In this document: piece by piece, positions 17,285-26,325 of the stretch
How positions within the stretch are numbered: position 1 is the stretch's first letter
How the letters are laid out: the number at the start of each line of letters is the position of its first letter
Source of the DNA: Bacillota bacterium LX-D
GTDB lineage: Bacteria > Bacillota > DUOV01 > Zhaonellaceae
Assembly (NCBI GenBank): GCA_031628995.1
Contig: JAVLUO010000012.1
Span: 1-60,582, forward strand
DNA: 60,582 nucleotides
Reading direction: 5' to 3'
Program-made: the position numbers and the translations under genes
The notes under the pieces: generated by a model
Database searches by the model: none
What the model saw: only the letters and a program-made list of their open reading frames with translations
Told to the model about the DNA's origin: nothing

Positions 17285-18118
17285 ATGGCATACTATATTC
17301 AAGTAGAACCAAATGTAAGAATTTTTGTAGAGGATCTCAACCCAGAGGGCAAGAAGACAATCTTGTTTTTACACGGTTGGCCTGGAAGCCATAAGTTATT
17401 TGAATATCAATTTGACCAGCTTCCAAAGATGGGATATAGATGTATCGGAATAGATACTAGAGGATTCGGTAATTCAGATAAACCTTGGGGAGGCTACGAT
17501 TACGATCGATTGTCGGACGATGTTCGATGTGTGGTTGAAGCACTCAAATTAAAAGATTTTACACTTGGAGGACATTCAACGGGTGGAGCAATTGCTATTA
17601 GATACATGGCTAGACACAATGGATATGGGGTATCGAAACTTGCTCTTTTTGCCGCTGCCGCCCCCAGTGTGATCCAGCGTCCATATTTTCCTTATGGATT
17701 ACCTAGAGAGGCTGTAAATGAAATCATACAAAGAACATATAATGACAGGCCTAAAATGTTGAGGGATTTTGGAGATATGTTTTTCTTTCAGGATATAACT
17801 GAGCCGTTCTCAGATTGGTTCTTCCAACTGGGACTAGAGGCATCTGGTTGGGCCACAGCGTCAATTGCAACCACTTGGTTAGGTGAAGAAAGATTATTTT
17901 ATGATCTTGAGAAAATACACGTTCCAACTTTAATTCTTCATGGTATCCATGACAAAGTCTGTCTCTTCCCATTGGCTGAAGCACAAAGACAAGGTATAAA
18001 AAATTCTAAACTCGTACCTTTTCAATACAGCGGTCACGGACTGTTCTATGACGAGCGTGACAAATTTAACGAGGAATTGACAAAATTTATTCAGATGCGA
18101 AATATACGGTATTTTTAG
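17285..18118 (+). CDS. Alpha/beta hydrolase
   Basis: 277 aa, intact, behind AACGGAGGAATAGC. Alpha/beta-hydrolase features: the oxyanion loop LFLHGWPGSHK, RGFGNSDKP, the nucleophile elbow GGHSTGGA with Ser98, the acid in LHGIHDKV and the catalytic His in YSGHGLFYD. The fold is closest to the non-haem chloroperoxidase/esterase group; the substrate cannot be told. It is the only complete gene in an otherwise decayed element, so it is probably cargo kept by selection or a later arrival. No promoter stands out. Confidence 0.9.
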   Translation: MAYYIQVEPNVRIFVEDLNPEGKKTILFLHGWPGSHKLFEYQFDQLPKMGYRCIGIDTRGFGNSDKPWGGYDYDRLSDDVRCVVEALKLKDFTLGGHSTGGAIAIRYMARHNGYGVSKLALFAAAAPSVIQRPYFPYGLPREAVNEIIQRTYNDRPKMLRDFGDMFFFQDITEPFSDWFFQLGLEASGWATASIATTWLGEERLFYDLEKIHVPTLILHGIHDKVCLFPLAEAQRQGIKNSKLVPFQYSGHGLFYDERDKFNEELTKFIQMRNIRYF

Positions 18119-18180
18119 TTCACATTTCAGCACTAAAGCGAAGTAATTCCAGGAGGAGGGTGGTAAAGAGTAGTTTTTAA

Positions 18181-18588
18181 ATCATTGAACATGAGCTTTA
18201 TTCATACGATGAAACAAAAAAGGAAATAGCCGAGCTAACGGATGACATAATTAATTAGACACCAATGTTAGAAGGGGAAGCAGTGTCAGGCACTAGTTAC
18301 ACATCTGATACGACAGCTAGAAAAGCAATTAAGTTGGTAAGTAGTAAAGTGCTGGCAACTATGAACAGGAATATCTCCAGTATAGATAGAGCATTGAGCC
18401 GACTGTCAGAAGAACACCAGAAGTTATTCCAGCTTAAGTATCGAGGAAACCTGCCTTGGCAAAAGGTATGTGATGAAATGCCAACCAGTGAAAGAACCTA
18501 TTTCAGATTGCGTCGGGAATTAGTTGCTATGGTTGCACTTGAAATGGGTTTGGCAGAAAGTTGGCAGGAATATAGGATATATCTTTAG
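18181..18588 (+). pseudogene. Phage transcriptional regulator, RinA/ArpU-like, with nonsense codon
   Basis: The frame reads IIEHELYSYDETKKEIAELT, then after a TAG near 18256 continues MLEGEAVSGTSYTSDTT, KAIKLVSSKVLATMNRN and YFRLRRELVAMVALEMGLAE. The opening E-L-Y-Y-KEI-EL pattern and the sigma-factor-like C-terminus match late regulators of Firmicute phages. The codon before the first residue is also a stop, so there is no proper start. Re-initiation at the ATG at 18265 could give 107 aa but lacks the N-terminal part and a good ribosome binding site. Confidence 0.7.
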
Positions 18589-18614
18589 ATTTTAGCAAAC
18601 CTCTATTCATTTAC

Positions 18615-18992
18615 ATGAATCCGCAAACATCAAAAGTCGGATTCTACGGAACGTGGACAGTCGGAAGTTTACCTGGTTGCATTCTTAAAAAGAAGACGGC
18701 CGAAGTGGCTAAAAGTATGAAAAATGAAAGCACTAAAAAATATATTAACTTAGCTGAAGGTATTGTGGAAAAAGCAGTTACTTCTACCACGCAAACATAC
18801 GTTGATACTCTAAAGAAAAATAACCAATTTGATGCAAATGCTCAGATACAGGCTTTTGATATGGCTAAGGAAAAGGCTATAGGACTGCTGAGCCAGGAAA
18901 TAAAAGGTGTGCTAGCTGAAGTTTACGGAGATGTGGACAGCTGGCTTGATATGCAAATTGAACAGCAAGTAAGGAAATTGAAGGTGGCTTAA
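18615..18992 (+). CDS. Phage-like small protein, function unknown
   Basis: 125 aa in the longest reading. The first 34 residues (YGTWTVGSLPGC) look unrelated to the rest, and a start at the ATG of MKNESTKKYINLAEG (18717) is possible. The C-terminal 90 residues are helical (KAVTSTTQTYVDTLKKNN, AFDMAKEKAIGLLSQEI, YGDVDSWLDMQIEQQV) and resemble the C-terminal tails of phage proteins annotated near holins (LLH-type). It may be a truncated piece fused to a foreign start. A terminator follows. Confidence 0.5.
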   Translation: MNPQTSKVGFYGTWTVGSLPGCILKKKTAEVAKSMKNESTKKYINLAEGIVEKAVTSTTQTYVDTLKKNNQFDANAQIQAFDMAKEKAIGLLSQEIKGVLAEVYGDVDSWLDMQIEQQVRKLKVA

Positions 18993-19005
18993 AGAACATA
19001 GGTAT

Positions 19006-19029
19006 GGCGGGCTTAGGCCCGCCTTTTTT
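19006..19029 (+). terminator. Intrinsic terminator of the phage-like gene
   Basis: GGCGGGC pairs with GCCCGCC around TTAG, followed by TTTTTT. Confidence 0.9.
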
Positions 19030-19030
19030 A

Positions 19031-19144
19031 TTAATCACAATGGTTGTTGCAGCAAATTAACAAAAGTAAGATGATAAAAACTAAAAAATTGTTGTCTCTA
19101 TTAAAGATACCACCTAAAACACCGTCGTTACCGCAATTGCTCAT
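19031..19144 (-). CDS. Small hydrophobic sporulation-type peptide, copy A
   Basis: 37 aa on the minus strand with GGAGGG 7 nt before the ATG. The N-terminus is Gly/Asn-rich (MSNCGNDGVLGGIFNRD), followed by a hydrophobic helix (FLVFIILLLLI) and a Cys-rich end (CCNNHCD). Layout and size resemble YjcZ-type small sporulation membrane peptides of Firmicutes. A sigma-K-like promoter lies upstream. The paralogue at 35517-35630 differs at four residues, which shows selection on the protein. The family name is not certain. Confidence 0.75.
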   Translation of the reverse strand: MSNCGNDGVLGGIFNRDNNFLVFIILLLLICCNNHCD

Positions 19145-19186
19145 GATTTTTCCCTCCCTTTAATAGTGTTGATTTGATACCTAATA

Positions 19187-19214
19187 TACATTATGAAATA
19201 GTACGAGCAATTGT
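19187..19214 (-). promoter_or_regulatory. Sigma-K/sigma-E-like promoter of the small peptide, copy A
   Basis: On the minus strand CATAATGTA matches the CATAnnnTA -10 box of mother-cell sigma factors, with AC 17 nt upstream as in sigma-K -35 boxes. The second copy has CATAATATA with the same upstream bases. Confidence 0.55.
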
Positions 19215-19360
19215 TAATGGGAAATGGTGAGGGGCTTATTGCAAAATTTTTCAAGCCTGATTTTAGTGATCCAATCCCAGCTTATTTTATTTTGTTGTGT
19301 TTTTTAATGCTTACCTTGTATTTTATCAAAGTAAAATATGTAACCCGTAAAGCATTATAA

Positions 19361-19398
19361 ATTAATAAAGCACCTTATAATGGATGCTTTATTAATTC
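19361..19398. terminator. Inverted repeat inside the tRNA-Pro island
   Basis: AATTAATAAAGCA pairs with TGCTTTATTAATT around about 12 bases. It works equally on both strands and no gene ends directly at it. Between 19234 and 19544 nothing else is supported beyond a weak 47-codon frame without a ribosome binding site. Confidence 0.55.
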
Positions 19399-19544
19399 AG
19401 TTTTAAAAAGTATATTCTGTTATAACTTTTTTGACGACCATTTGACAACCACTAGAAAAATTTTGATTGAGATTTTAAAACTATAAACAACGTAAAATAA
19501 GGCTTTTGCGGTATGCTATTATATAAAAATAGCTTAAATCTTAA

Positions 19545-19593
19545 TTCGGGACCAAGAGGCTGCGGGTTCAAATCCTGTCGTTCCGACCATTTT
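19545..19593 (+). repeat. attR: partial duplicate of tRNA-Pro 3' end
   Basis: 49 bases matching 15915-15963 except for two positions in the T-arm. No 5' half of a tRNA precedes it, so it is not a working tRNA. It marks the right end of the island. Nearby at 19431 lies TTTGACGACCATTTGACAAC, similar to the doubled TGACGACCA at 16009-16028 inside the left end, probably recombinase arm-binding sites. Confidence 0.92.
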
Positions 19594-19691
19594 ATAAAGT
19601 GACTATTAGCAATTAACTAATAGTCACTTTTTTATTTTTTTCCAAATAACATTTTCCTCTTAAGGCAATACTAGACTTGGGAGGTGTAGAG

Positions 19692-19898
19692 ATGAGAGAA
19701 AGAGACGATCTAAAAGATATTAAACCATCAAAAAAGAAGGGTAAAAAATATGATCCTCTAGAAAGCTTAAAACTTGAAATTGCTGAAGAATTAGGGCTTT
19801 TAGAAAAGGTCAAAGCAGAAGGCTGGTCCGGTTTAAGTGCCAAGGAAAGTGGTAAAATTGGCGGTTTAATGAATAAAAGGATACGTTTAGGCAATTAA
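19692..19898 (+). CDS. Small acid-soluble spore protein, alpha/beta type
   Basis: 68 aa starting at the ATG of MRERDDLKD (19692) behind GGGAGGTG. The lysine-rich first 20 residues are followed by the SASP core: LESLKLEIAEELGLLEKVKA, then GWSGLSAKESGKIGGLMNKR. E-I-A-E-E-LG and the later GKIGG-M-KR match the two conserved SASP motifs, including the GPR protease site region around EIAEE. These proteins coat and protect spore DNA. It resembles the SspF/minor branch rather than the major abundant SASPs. Expression is expected from sigma-G in the forespore. Confidence 0.82.
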   Translation: MRERDDLKDIKPSKKKGKKYDPLESLKLEIAEELGLLEKVKAEGWSGLSAKESGKIGGLMNKRIRLGN

Positions 19899-19954
19899 CT
19901 GCTGTATATAAAAAGCTCGAAAGTGAAAATATAAAAATGAAAGGAGGAGATAAT

Positions 19955-20095
19955 ATGAGCTTAGAAGGGAAAAAAGGTAAAATAACCCGTAAAACTACTT
20001 TTAAAGATGGGGAACAAAGATCTAGATCCATATCAGGTAGAATTGGTTCCGCAACAATAGATTCTATAACCAGACCAGATCCACAAAAATGTTAG
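19955..20095 (+). CDS. Small basic protein, probably spore-related, unrecognised
   Basis: 46 aa behind a perfect AAAGGAGGAGATA. The sequence is Lys/Arg/Ser-rich (MSLEGKKGKITRKTTFKDG, RSRSISGRIGSATID) and ends PDPQKC. It has no membrane segment. It follows the SASP gene by 56 nt in the same direction and shares its terminator, so co-expression in the spore is likely. I do not recognise the family. Confidence 0.7.
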   Translation: MSLEGKKGKITRKTTFKDGEQRSRSISGRIGSATIDSITRPDPQKC

Positions 20096-20104
20096 TTTAA
20101 AGAC

Positions 20105-20135
20105 AAAATAGGAGGCTATGGAGGCCTCCTATTTT
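20105..20135 (+). terminator. Intrinsic terminator of the spore protein pair
   Basis: AAAATAGGAGG pairs with CCTCCTATTTT, followed by GTTATAATT. Confidence 0.8.
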
Positions 20136-20160
20136 GTTATAATTAAGAAAAAAGACTTAC

Positions 20161-20697
20161 TTATTGAATTTGATACATACCGTGGCTAGTCATGTAATTA
20201 AATAGTTCTTCGCCATGCTGCTGTTCTTCTTTTTGAATATGATTTAAAACCTGACGTACATTGGAATCTTGACATTCAAAAATAGTAGTGTCATAAGATC
20301 CTGAAATATACTTTTCTGTGTTAAGCATGTCGTTACATAAGAAGGCATCTTCGTTGTTAGACATTTGCGTTTGGTTGCTTTGTTGATTAGACAACATACT
20401 AAACTGTCGTGTTTGTTTTTGTTGCATTTGATTTTGCATTCCTTGCTGCATCTGCTGTCCCTGACTTTGTTGCTGAGAACTCTGCTGTTGTGACATTTGA
20501 GGGGTTTGACCACTTAAAATTTGATTAATTGAGTTTAAGTGTTGCTCTTCTTGTTGAGCAAGGTTGCTGAAAAGTTGTTTTAGCTGGGGGTCACTAGCTT
20601 TATTAGAGTAATCATTATATTTTTTGATACAGATTTCCTCATGGGTTTTTTGATCTTCAAGCAGCATTTTCTCTTTTTGACTTAATTTAACTTGCAT
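20161..20697 (-). CDS. Spore coat protein, CotF-like
   Basis: 178 aa with two ferritin-like helical segments (KMLLEDQKTHEEICIKKYN, LFSNLAQQEEQHLNSINQIL, then MLNTEKYISGSYDTTIFEC and VLNHIQKEEQQHGEELFNYM) separated by a Gln/Met-rich linker at about residues 65-110. This is the CotF/YhcQ coat protein layout of Firmicutes. The ATG follows AATTGGAGGTG. It would be made in the mother cell and placed in the coat. The linker is low-complexity, so its length may vary between strains. Confidence 0.88.
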   Translation of the reverse strand: MQVKLSQKEKMLLEDQKTHEEICIKKYNDYSNKASDPQLKQLFSNLAQQEEQHLNSINQILSGQTPQMSQQQSSQQQSQGQQMQQGMQNQMQQKQTRQFSMLSNQQSNQTQMSNNEDAFLCNDMLNTEKYISGSYDTTIFECQDSNVRQVLNHIQKEEQQHGEELFNYMTSHGMYQIQ

Positions 20698-20817
20698 TAT
20701 TTACACCTCCAATTATATTTTTTAACAAGTTGAGAGTTTATATTCGTTAAGTTCAAATTTTTTATTAATCTAAACAGTATGATTAAAATAGCCAGTAAGA
20801 ATGAAGGTGAATAATAA

Positions 20818-23800
20818 ATGTTTGTGCACCTGCATTGTCATACAGAATACAGCCTTTTAGATGGTGCGGCACGGATTGAACGACTTACATCAAGAGCAAG
20901 TGAACTGGGTATGAATGCCTTAGCTATAACAGATCATGGTGTAATGTATGGTGTGGCCGATTTTTATAAATCCTGTCTTAAAAATAACATTAAACCTATT
21001 TTAGGCTGTGAAGTTTACGTGGCACCTAACAGTCGTCTGGACAAAAGGCCTAGAATAGACGACAGCCCCTACCATTTAGTTCTACTGGCCAAGGATTTAA
21101 TTGGTTACCAAAATCTTTTAAAACTTGTATCTTTGGCTTCAATTGAAGGATTTTATTATAAGCCTAGGGTAGATAAAGAAGTATTAGCAGAATATAATCA
21201 AGGATTGATCGCTTTAAGTGCATGTTTGGCTGGAGAAATACCTCGATTGATTTTAAACAGGCAATTTGAAGAAGCTGGACAAAAAGCATTACTTTATCAA
21301 GATATATTTGGCAAAGAGAATTTTTATCTGGAAGTACAGGATCATGGTATTAGGGAACAAAAAGAAGTAAACCAATATTTGATTACTTTGAGTAAGGATT
21401 TAAAAATACCATTAGTTGCAACAAACGATTTACATTATGTTGATAAGGAACAGGCAGAAATACATGATGTGCTTCTTTGTATTCAAACAGGAAAAACAAT
21501 GTTAGATGCAGATCGGATGCGTTTTCCAACCCAGGAGTTTTATCTAAAAAGCTCAGAAGAAATGTCTCGCCTTTTTGCCCATATTCCTGAGGCAATAACT
21601 AATACAGTTGAAATTAGCGAACGATGTCAAGTTGAGCTTTCCTTTGGACATCATATTTTACCTAACTATTCAGTACCAGAAGGCTTTACAGTAGATACAT
21701 ATTTAGAGCAATTATGCGCTGAAGGTGTGCGTTTAAGATATGGGCAGCTAACAGAAAAAATTAAAAATAGATTAGACTATGAGCTGGGTATTATTAAGCA
21801 AATGGGATTTTCAGGTTATTTTTTAATCGTCTGGGACATGATACATTTTGCCAAAAATAAAGGAATTTATGTAGGACCAGGACGTGGTTCGGCAGCTGGA
21901 AGTCTAGTAGCTTATATTTTAGGTATTACTGACATTGATCCCCTGAAGTATGATTTATTGTTTGAAAGATTTTTAAACCCTGAAAGAGTAAATATGCCTG
22001 ATATAGATACAGATTTTTGTTTCGAAAGACGTGGGGAAGTTATAGAGTATTTAACTAATAAGTATGGCAACGACCATGTATCCCAAATTATTACTTTTGG
22101 TACAATGGCTGCTAAAGCCTCAATTAGGGATGTAGGAAGAGTTATGAATATTTCTCTTTCAGAAGTTGATAAAATTGCCAAGCTAATTCCTAATGAATTA
22201 GGAATATCTTTGGAAAAGGCCTTGGAATTGAATTCTGATTTAAAGGATTTCATAAATCAAGATGAAAGGTATCAACGCCTTTATAACACTGCCCAAGCTC
22301 TAGAAGGAATGCCGCGTCACGCTTCAACCCACGCAGCTGGTGTGGTTATTGCTAAAGAAGAATTAGTTAAGTACTTACCTGTCCAAAGAGCTGGCGACGA
22401 TGGCATTGTAACTCAATTTCCTATGCAAACAGTAGAGGAAATTGGTCTCCTGAAAATGGACGTACTTGGTTTAAGGACCCTTACTGTTATTGGCAAAAGC
22501 TTAGAATTAATAAAATCAACAACTAGTCAGCAAATTGATTTACATAAACTACCTATGGATGATACTTTAACTTATGAAATCCTTAGCAAGGGGGAGTCTT
22601 GCGGGGTATTTCAATTAGAAAGTACAGGTATGAGAAATATTCTCAGAAACTTAAAGCCGGAAAGATTCGAAGATATAGTGGCCTTAGTTGCTTTGTATCG
22701 TCCGGGTCCATTAGGCAGCGGAATGGTAGAGGACTTTATAGCTAGAAAACATAAAGAAGTTCCGGTTACTTATTTGCATCCAAAACTTGAGGCAATACTG
22801 CAGGATACCTATGGAGTAATTTTGTATCAAGAGCAGGTAATGAGAATTGCCAGTGAATTAGCGGGCTTTACTTTAGGACAAGCTGATTTGCTTAGACGAG
22901 CAATGGGTAAAAAAAAGCCGGAAATAATTGCTGCTCAAAAAGAGAATTTTCTTAAGGGTGCTTTAGAAAATAATATAGAAAAAGATGTTGCCGAAGAAAT
23001 TTTTGATTTAATGGCCTATTTTGCGGGTTACGGCTTTAATAAATCCCACAGTGCCGCATATGCCTTATTGGCGTATCAAACTGCTTTTTTAAAAGTTCAC
23101 TATACAGTTGAATATATGACAGCATTACTTAGCAGCGTTATGGGAAATACTGATAAAATAACTTTATATATTGAAGAGTGCCGTAGAATAGGAATAGAGG
23201 TTTTACCTCCTGATGTTAACTATAGTTTGGTTGACTTTACTGCCACCCAGGGGAAAATCCGTTTCGGGCTTGCAGCAGTCAAAAATGTTGGCAACGGTGC
23301 TATTAATGCTATTTTAGAGGCTCGTAAAAAAGGAACTTTTAAGTCTTTAGATGATTTTTGCCAAAGGGTTGATTTGCGACAAGTTAACCGCAGGGTCCTA
23401 GAGAGTTTAATTAAGGCGGGTGCGTGTAATTCCTTTGGTACATACCGTTCTAGACTTTTGACTATGCTGGATCAAGCTATAGAAAATGGGCAAAGGATTC
23501 AAGAAGACCAAAGAAATGGTCAAATCTCACTTTTTGATTTAGGTAATATAGGTTTGACACAAGTAATACCAGAACCAGATTTACCTGAATGTTCCCAAAG
23601 AGAGATTTTAGCTATGGAAAAAGAAATGCTAGGCTTTTATTTAAGTGGACATCCTTTAGACGAATATAAAGCTATTTTACCACGTTTGAATCGACATTCC
23701 ATTGAATCTCTAGCTGAATTAGATGAAGGCGCTAGTGTAAAACTAGCAGGTATAATAACAAACATAAAACGCTCCGTAACTAAGCGAGGAGAAACCATGG

Positions 23801-24213
23801 CTTATTTTACACTGGAGGATACTGGCGGAACAGTTCAGGTGTTGGTTTTTCCCAAAAATTATCAAAGAATGATGTCTTTACTTGTACCTGACCAAGTCAT
23901 TATGTTAACAGGTAGATTAAATAGTAGCGAGGAAGAAATAAAAGTTTTTGCTGAGGAAATTATGGTTTTACCTAAGGGTGACTTTAAATACAAAGCATTG
24001 GAGATTTATATTCAAGAGGCAAGCTCTGAAGCTTTAGAAAGAATAAAACAAATTTTAGTGCAAAACCCTGGTGAAACACCTGTAAGTATTTATTTCCCAA
24101 GAAAGAAGAGAAAGCTTAAATTACATAAAGAATTATGGATAAATCCCACACTAGAATTGCAGGATAATTTAGAAAAAGTCTGTGGCTCAGATGCTATCCG
24201 GTTAATAATCTAA
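20818..24213 (+). CDS. dnaE: DNA polymerase III alpha subunit, DnaE type
   Basis: Replicative polymerase subunit. 1131 aa, usual for DnaE1. Order: PHP domain (HLHCHTEYSLLDGAARI, ITDHGVMYG), palm with GPGRGSAAGSLVAY and the catalytic PDIDTDF, RHASTHAAGVVI, fingers (LYRPGPLGSGMV, RRAMGKKKPEII, GYGFNKSHSAAYA), a helix-hairpin-helix region and a C-terminal OB fold (VKLAGIITNIKRSVTKRG). No PolC-type proofreading domain is inserted. A long intergenic region with no clear leader precedes it. It is the first gene before the coaD-mtrB-pfkA-pyk run. Confidence 0.97.
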   Translation: MFVHLHCHTEYSLLDGAARIERLTSRASELGMNALAITDHGVMYGVADFYKSCLKNNIKPILGCEVYVAPNSRLDKRPRIDDSPYHLVLLAKDLIGYQNLLKLVSLASIEGFYYKPRVDKEVLAEYNQGLIALSACLAGEIPRLILNRQFEEAGQKALLYQDIFGKENFYLEVQDHGIREQKEVNQYLITLSKDLKIPLVATNDLHYVDKEQAEIHDVLLCIQTGKTMLDADRMRFPTQEFYLKSSEEMSRLFAHIPEAITNTVEISERCQVELSFGHHILPNYSVPEGFTVDTYLEQLCAEGVRLRYGQLTEKIKNRLDYELGIIKQMGFSGYFLIVWDMIHFAKNKGIYVGPGRGSAAGSLVAYILGITDIDPLKYDLLFERFLNPERVNMPDIDTDFCFERRGEVIEYLTNKYGNDHVSQIITFGTMAAKASIRDVGRVMNISLSEVDKIAKLIPNELGISLEKALELNSDLKDFINQDERYQRLYNTAQALEGMPRHASTHAAGVVIAKEELVKYLPVQRAGDDGIVTQFPMQTVEEIGLLKMDVLGLRTLTVIGKSLELIKSTTSQQIDLHKLPMDDTLTYEILSKGESCGVFQLESTGMRNILRNLKPERFEDIVALVALYRPGPLGSGMVEDFIARKHKEVPVTYLHPKLEAILQDTYGVILYQEQVMRIASELAGFTLGQADLLRRAMGKKKPEIIAAQKENFLKGALENNIEKDVAEEIFDLMAYFAGYGFNKSHSAAYALLAYQTAFLKVHYTVEYMTALLSSVMGNTDKITLYIEECRRIGIEVLPPDVNYSLVDFTATQGKIRFGLAAVKNVGNGAINAILEARKKGTFKSLDDFCQRVDLRQVNRRVLESLIKAGACNSFGTYRSRLLTMLDQAIENGQRIQEDQRNGQISLFDLGNIGLTQVIPEPDLPECSQREILAMEKEMLGFYLSGHPLDEYKAILPRLNRHSIESLAELDEGASVKLAGIITNIKRSVTKRGETMAYFTLEDTGGTVQVLVFPKNYQRMMSLLVPDQVIMLTGRLNSSEEEIKVFAEEIMVLPKGDFKYKALEIYIQEASSEALERIKQILVQNPGETPVSIYFPRKKRKLKLHKELWINPTLELQDNLEKVCGSDAIRLII

Positions 24214-24326
24214 ACTTATTTTTATAATAAAAATATAATTAAACAAACGGCAGGAATATTATGTGCGGGGTTGAATTTTTATTAAAGCTTAATTGGAAAT
24301 TCTAAACACTGTAGAGGATGATTTAT

Positions 24327-24818
24327 TTGCGTATTGCAATATACCCAGGGACATTTGACCCTGTTACAAATGGACATTTAGATATTTTACAAAGATCGGC
24401 CGCAATATTTGACCAAATTATTATTGCTGTTGCAGAGGATAATTATAAAAAAAACTTATTTTCAACGGAAGAAAGATTATATTTATTGGAAGAGGTGGTT
24501 AAAGATATTCCTAATGTTAAGGTAGAAAAATTTTCTGGTCTTTTAATGAAATATGTAAGAACTAAAGGTGCTTGTGCAGTAGTTCGAGGTTTAAGAGCTG
24601 TATCCGATTTTGAATACGAGTTTCAATTATCTATGATGAATAAAAAATTAAATGAACATGTTGAAACAATTTTTCTAACAACCTCAAGTGAATATTCATT
24701 TATTAGTTCAAGTATGATTAAACAGGTTGCATCTTTAGGTGGTTGTGTCAAAGGATTGGTTCCTAACCTTGTTGAGCAGGCGCTAAAACAAAAGTACAAG
24801 AAAAAATATAGAGGATAG
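24327..24818 (+). CDS. coaD: Phosphopantetheine adenylyltransferase
   Basis: Forms dephospho-CoA from 4'-phosphopantetheine and ATP, the penultimate step of CoA synthesis; the last enzyme, CoaE, is also in this window. 163 aa with IAIYPGTFDPVTNGHLDI (H-x-G-H-like nucleotidyltransferase motif), VVRGLRAVSDFEYEFQLSMMN and the ISSSMIK motif. The TTG at 24327 suits the AGAGGATG site; an ATG three codons earlier overlaps it. Confidence 0.94.
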   Translation: MRIAIYPGTFDPVTNGHLDILQRSAAIFDQIIIAVAEDNYKKNLFSTEERLYLLEEVVKDIPNVKVEKFSGLLMKYVRTKGACAVVRGLRAVSDFEYEFQLSMMNKKLNEHVETIFLTTSSEYSFISSSMIKQVASLGGCVKGLVPNLVEQALKQKYKKKYRG

Positions 24819-24869
24819 ATTAAAACTCTTATTTTTGGGTATTATATTTTGCAACGCGAGGTGAAAGGA

Positions 24870-25094
24870 TTGGATGAGCGTAACTGGGCTAGCGAGTATA
24901 TAGTTGTTAGGGCTGAAGAAAATGGGGTAACAATGATTGGACTTACTAGGGGAAAGGATACAAAATTCCATCATTCGGAAAAATTGGATAAGGGAGAGGT
25001 AATTATTGCTCAATTTACTGAGCATACCTCTGCTATAAAGATTCGTGGTAAAGCAAAAATTTACACCAAGCATGGTGAAATTGACGCAGGTTAA
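24870..25094 (+). CDS. mtrB: Trp RNA-binding attenuation protein (TRAP)
   Basis: 74 aa, very close to the Bacillus MtrB ring-forming protein. Seen: [39 protein letters not shown] and IRGKAKI. Residues that in Bacillus bind tryptophan (Thr25, Gln47, Thr49) and RNA (Lys37, Lys56, Arg58) are all conserved here, shifted by one. The 11-mer binds GAG/UAG repeats in leaders of tryptophan genes when tryptophan is plentiful. The start is the TTG of LDERNW at 24870 behind GAGGTGA. No trp biosynthetic operon, anti-TRAP gene or obvious triplet array is in this window. Confidence 0.94.
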   Translation: MDERNWASEYIVVRAEENGVTMIGLTRGKDTKFHHSEKLDKGEVIIAQFTEHTSAIKIRGKAKIYTKHGEIDAG

Positions 25095-25138
25095 AAATCT
25101 TTATAAATTTAAGAGCTTTACTAAAGGGGGACAAAGTT

Positions 25139-25339
25139 ATGTGGACAGTAGTTTACATAGCCTCTAATCGTCAAATAGCAGAAAAACTTAAAGATACTCT
25201 AACTAATGAAGGTTTATTAGCAACCGTAAAAGCTGTAGGATCTCCACAAGTTGGTGATGCAGGAGCTTTTGAAATACTTGTACCAGAATCTGAAGCAGAA
25301 GAAGCAAATGAAATCATAAGTCAAGTTCTCGCTAGCTGA
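25139..25339 (+). CDS. DUF2007-like small protein
   Basis: 66 aa, start behind AAAGGGGG. MWTVVYIASNRQIAEKLKD followed by LLATVKAVGSP and AFEILVPESEAEEANEIISQ matches the ferredoxin-like fold of the DUF2007 group of putative signalling domains; in related Clostridia it commonly sits right before pfkA. The gene ends 12 nt before pfkA, so it is in the glycolytic operon. Its function is unknown. Confidence 0.75.
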   Translation: MWTVVYIASNRQIAEKLKDTLTNEGLLATVKAVGSPQVGDAGAFEILVPESEAEEANEIISQVLAS

Positions 25340-25348
25340 GGAGGCTAA

Positions 25349-26311
<963 letters not shown>

Positions 26312-26325
26312 GGGAGTGAAATAGA

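Larger units (their letters stand above)
19005..19233. repeat. Copy A of a duplicated terminator-peptide-promoter cassette
   Basis: This segment recurs at 35488-35722 with scattered changes. Shared parts are a GGCGGGC/GCCCGCC terminator, the minus-strand peptide gene and its upstream region as far as TTAATGGGAAATGGTGA. Divergence is highest in the 30 bases just upstream of the peptide ribosome binding site. Confidence 0.85.

Noticed and set aside
19216-19359. 47-codon frame with a hydrophobic segment in the tRNA-Pro island
   Set aside because: There is no ribosome binding site and the frame is not kept in the duplicated copy at 35700, where the same ATG leads to an unrelated short frame.
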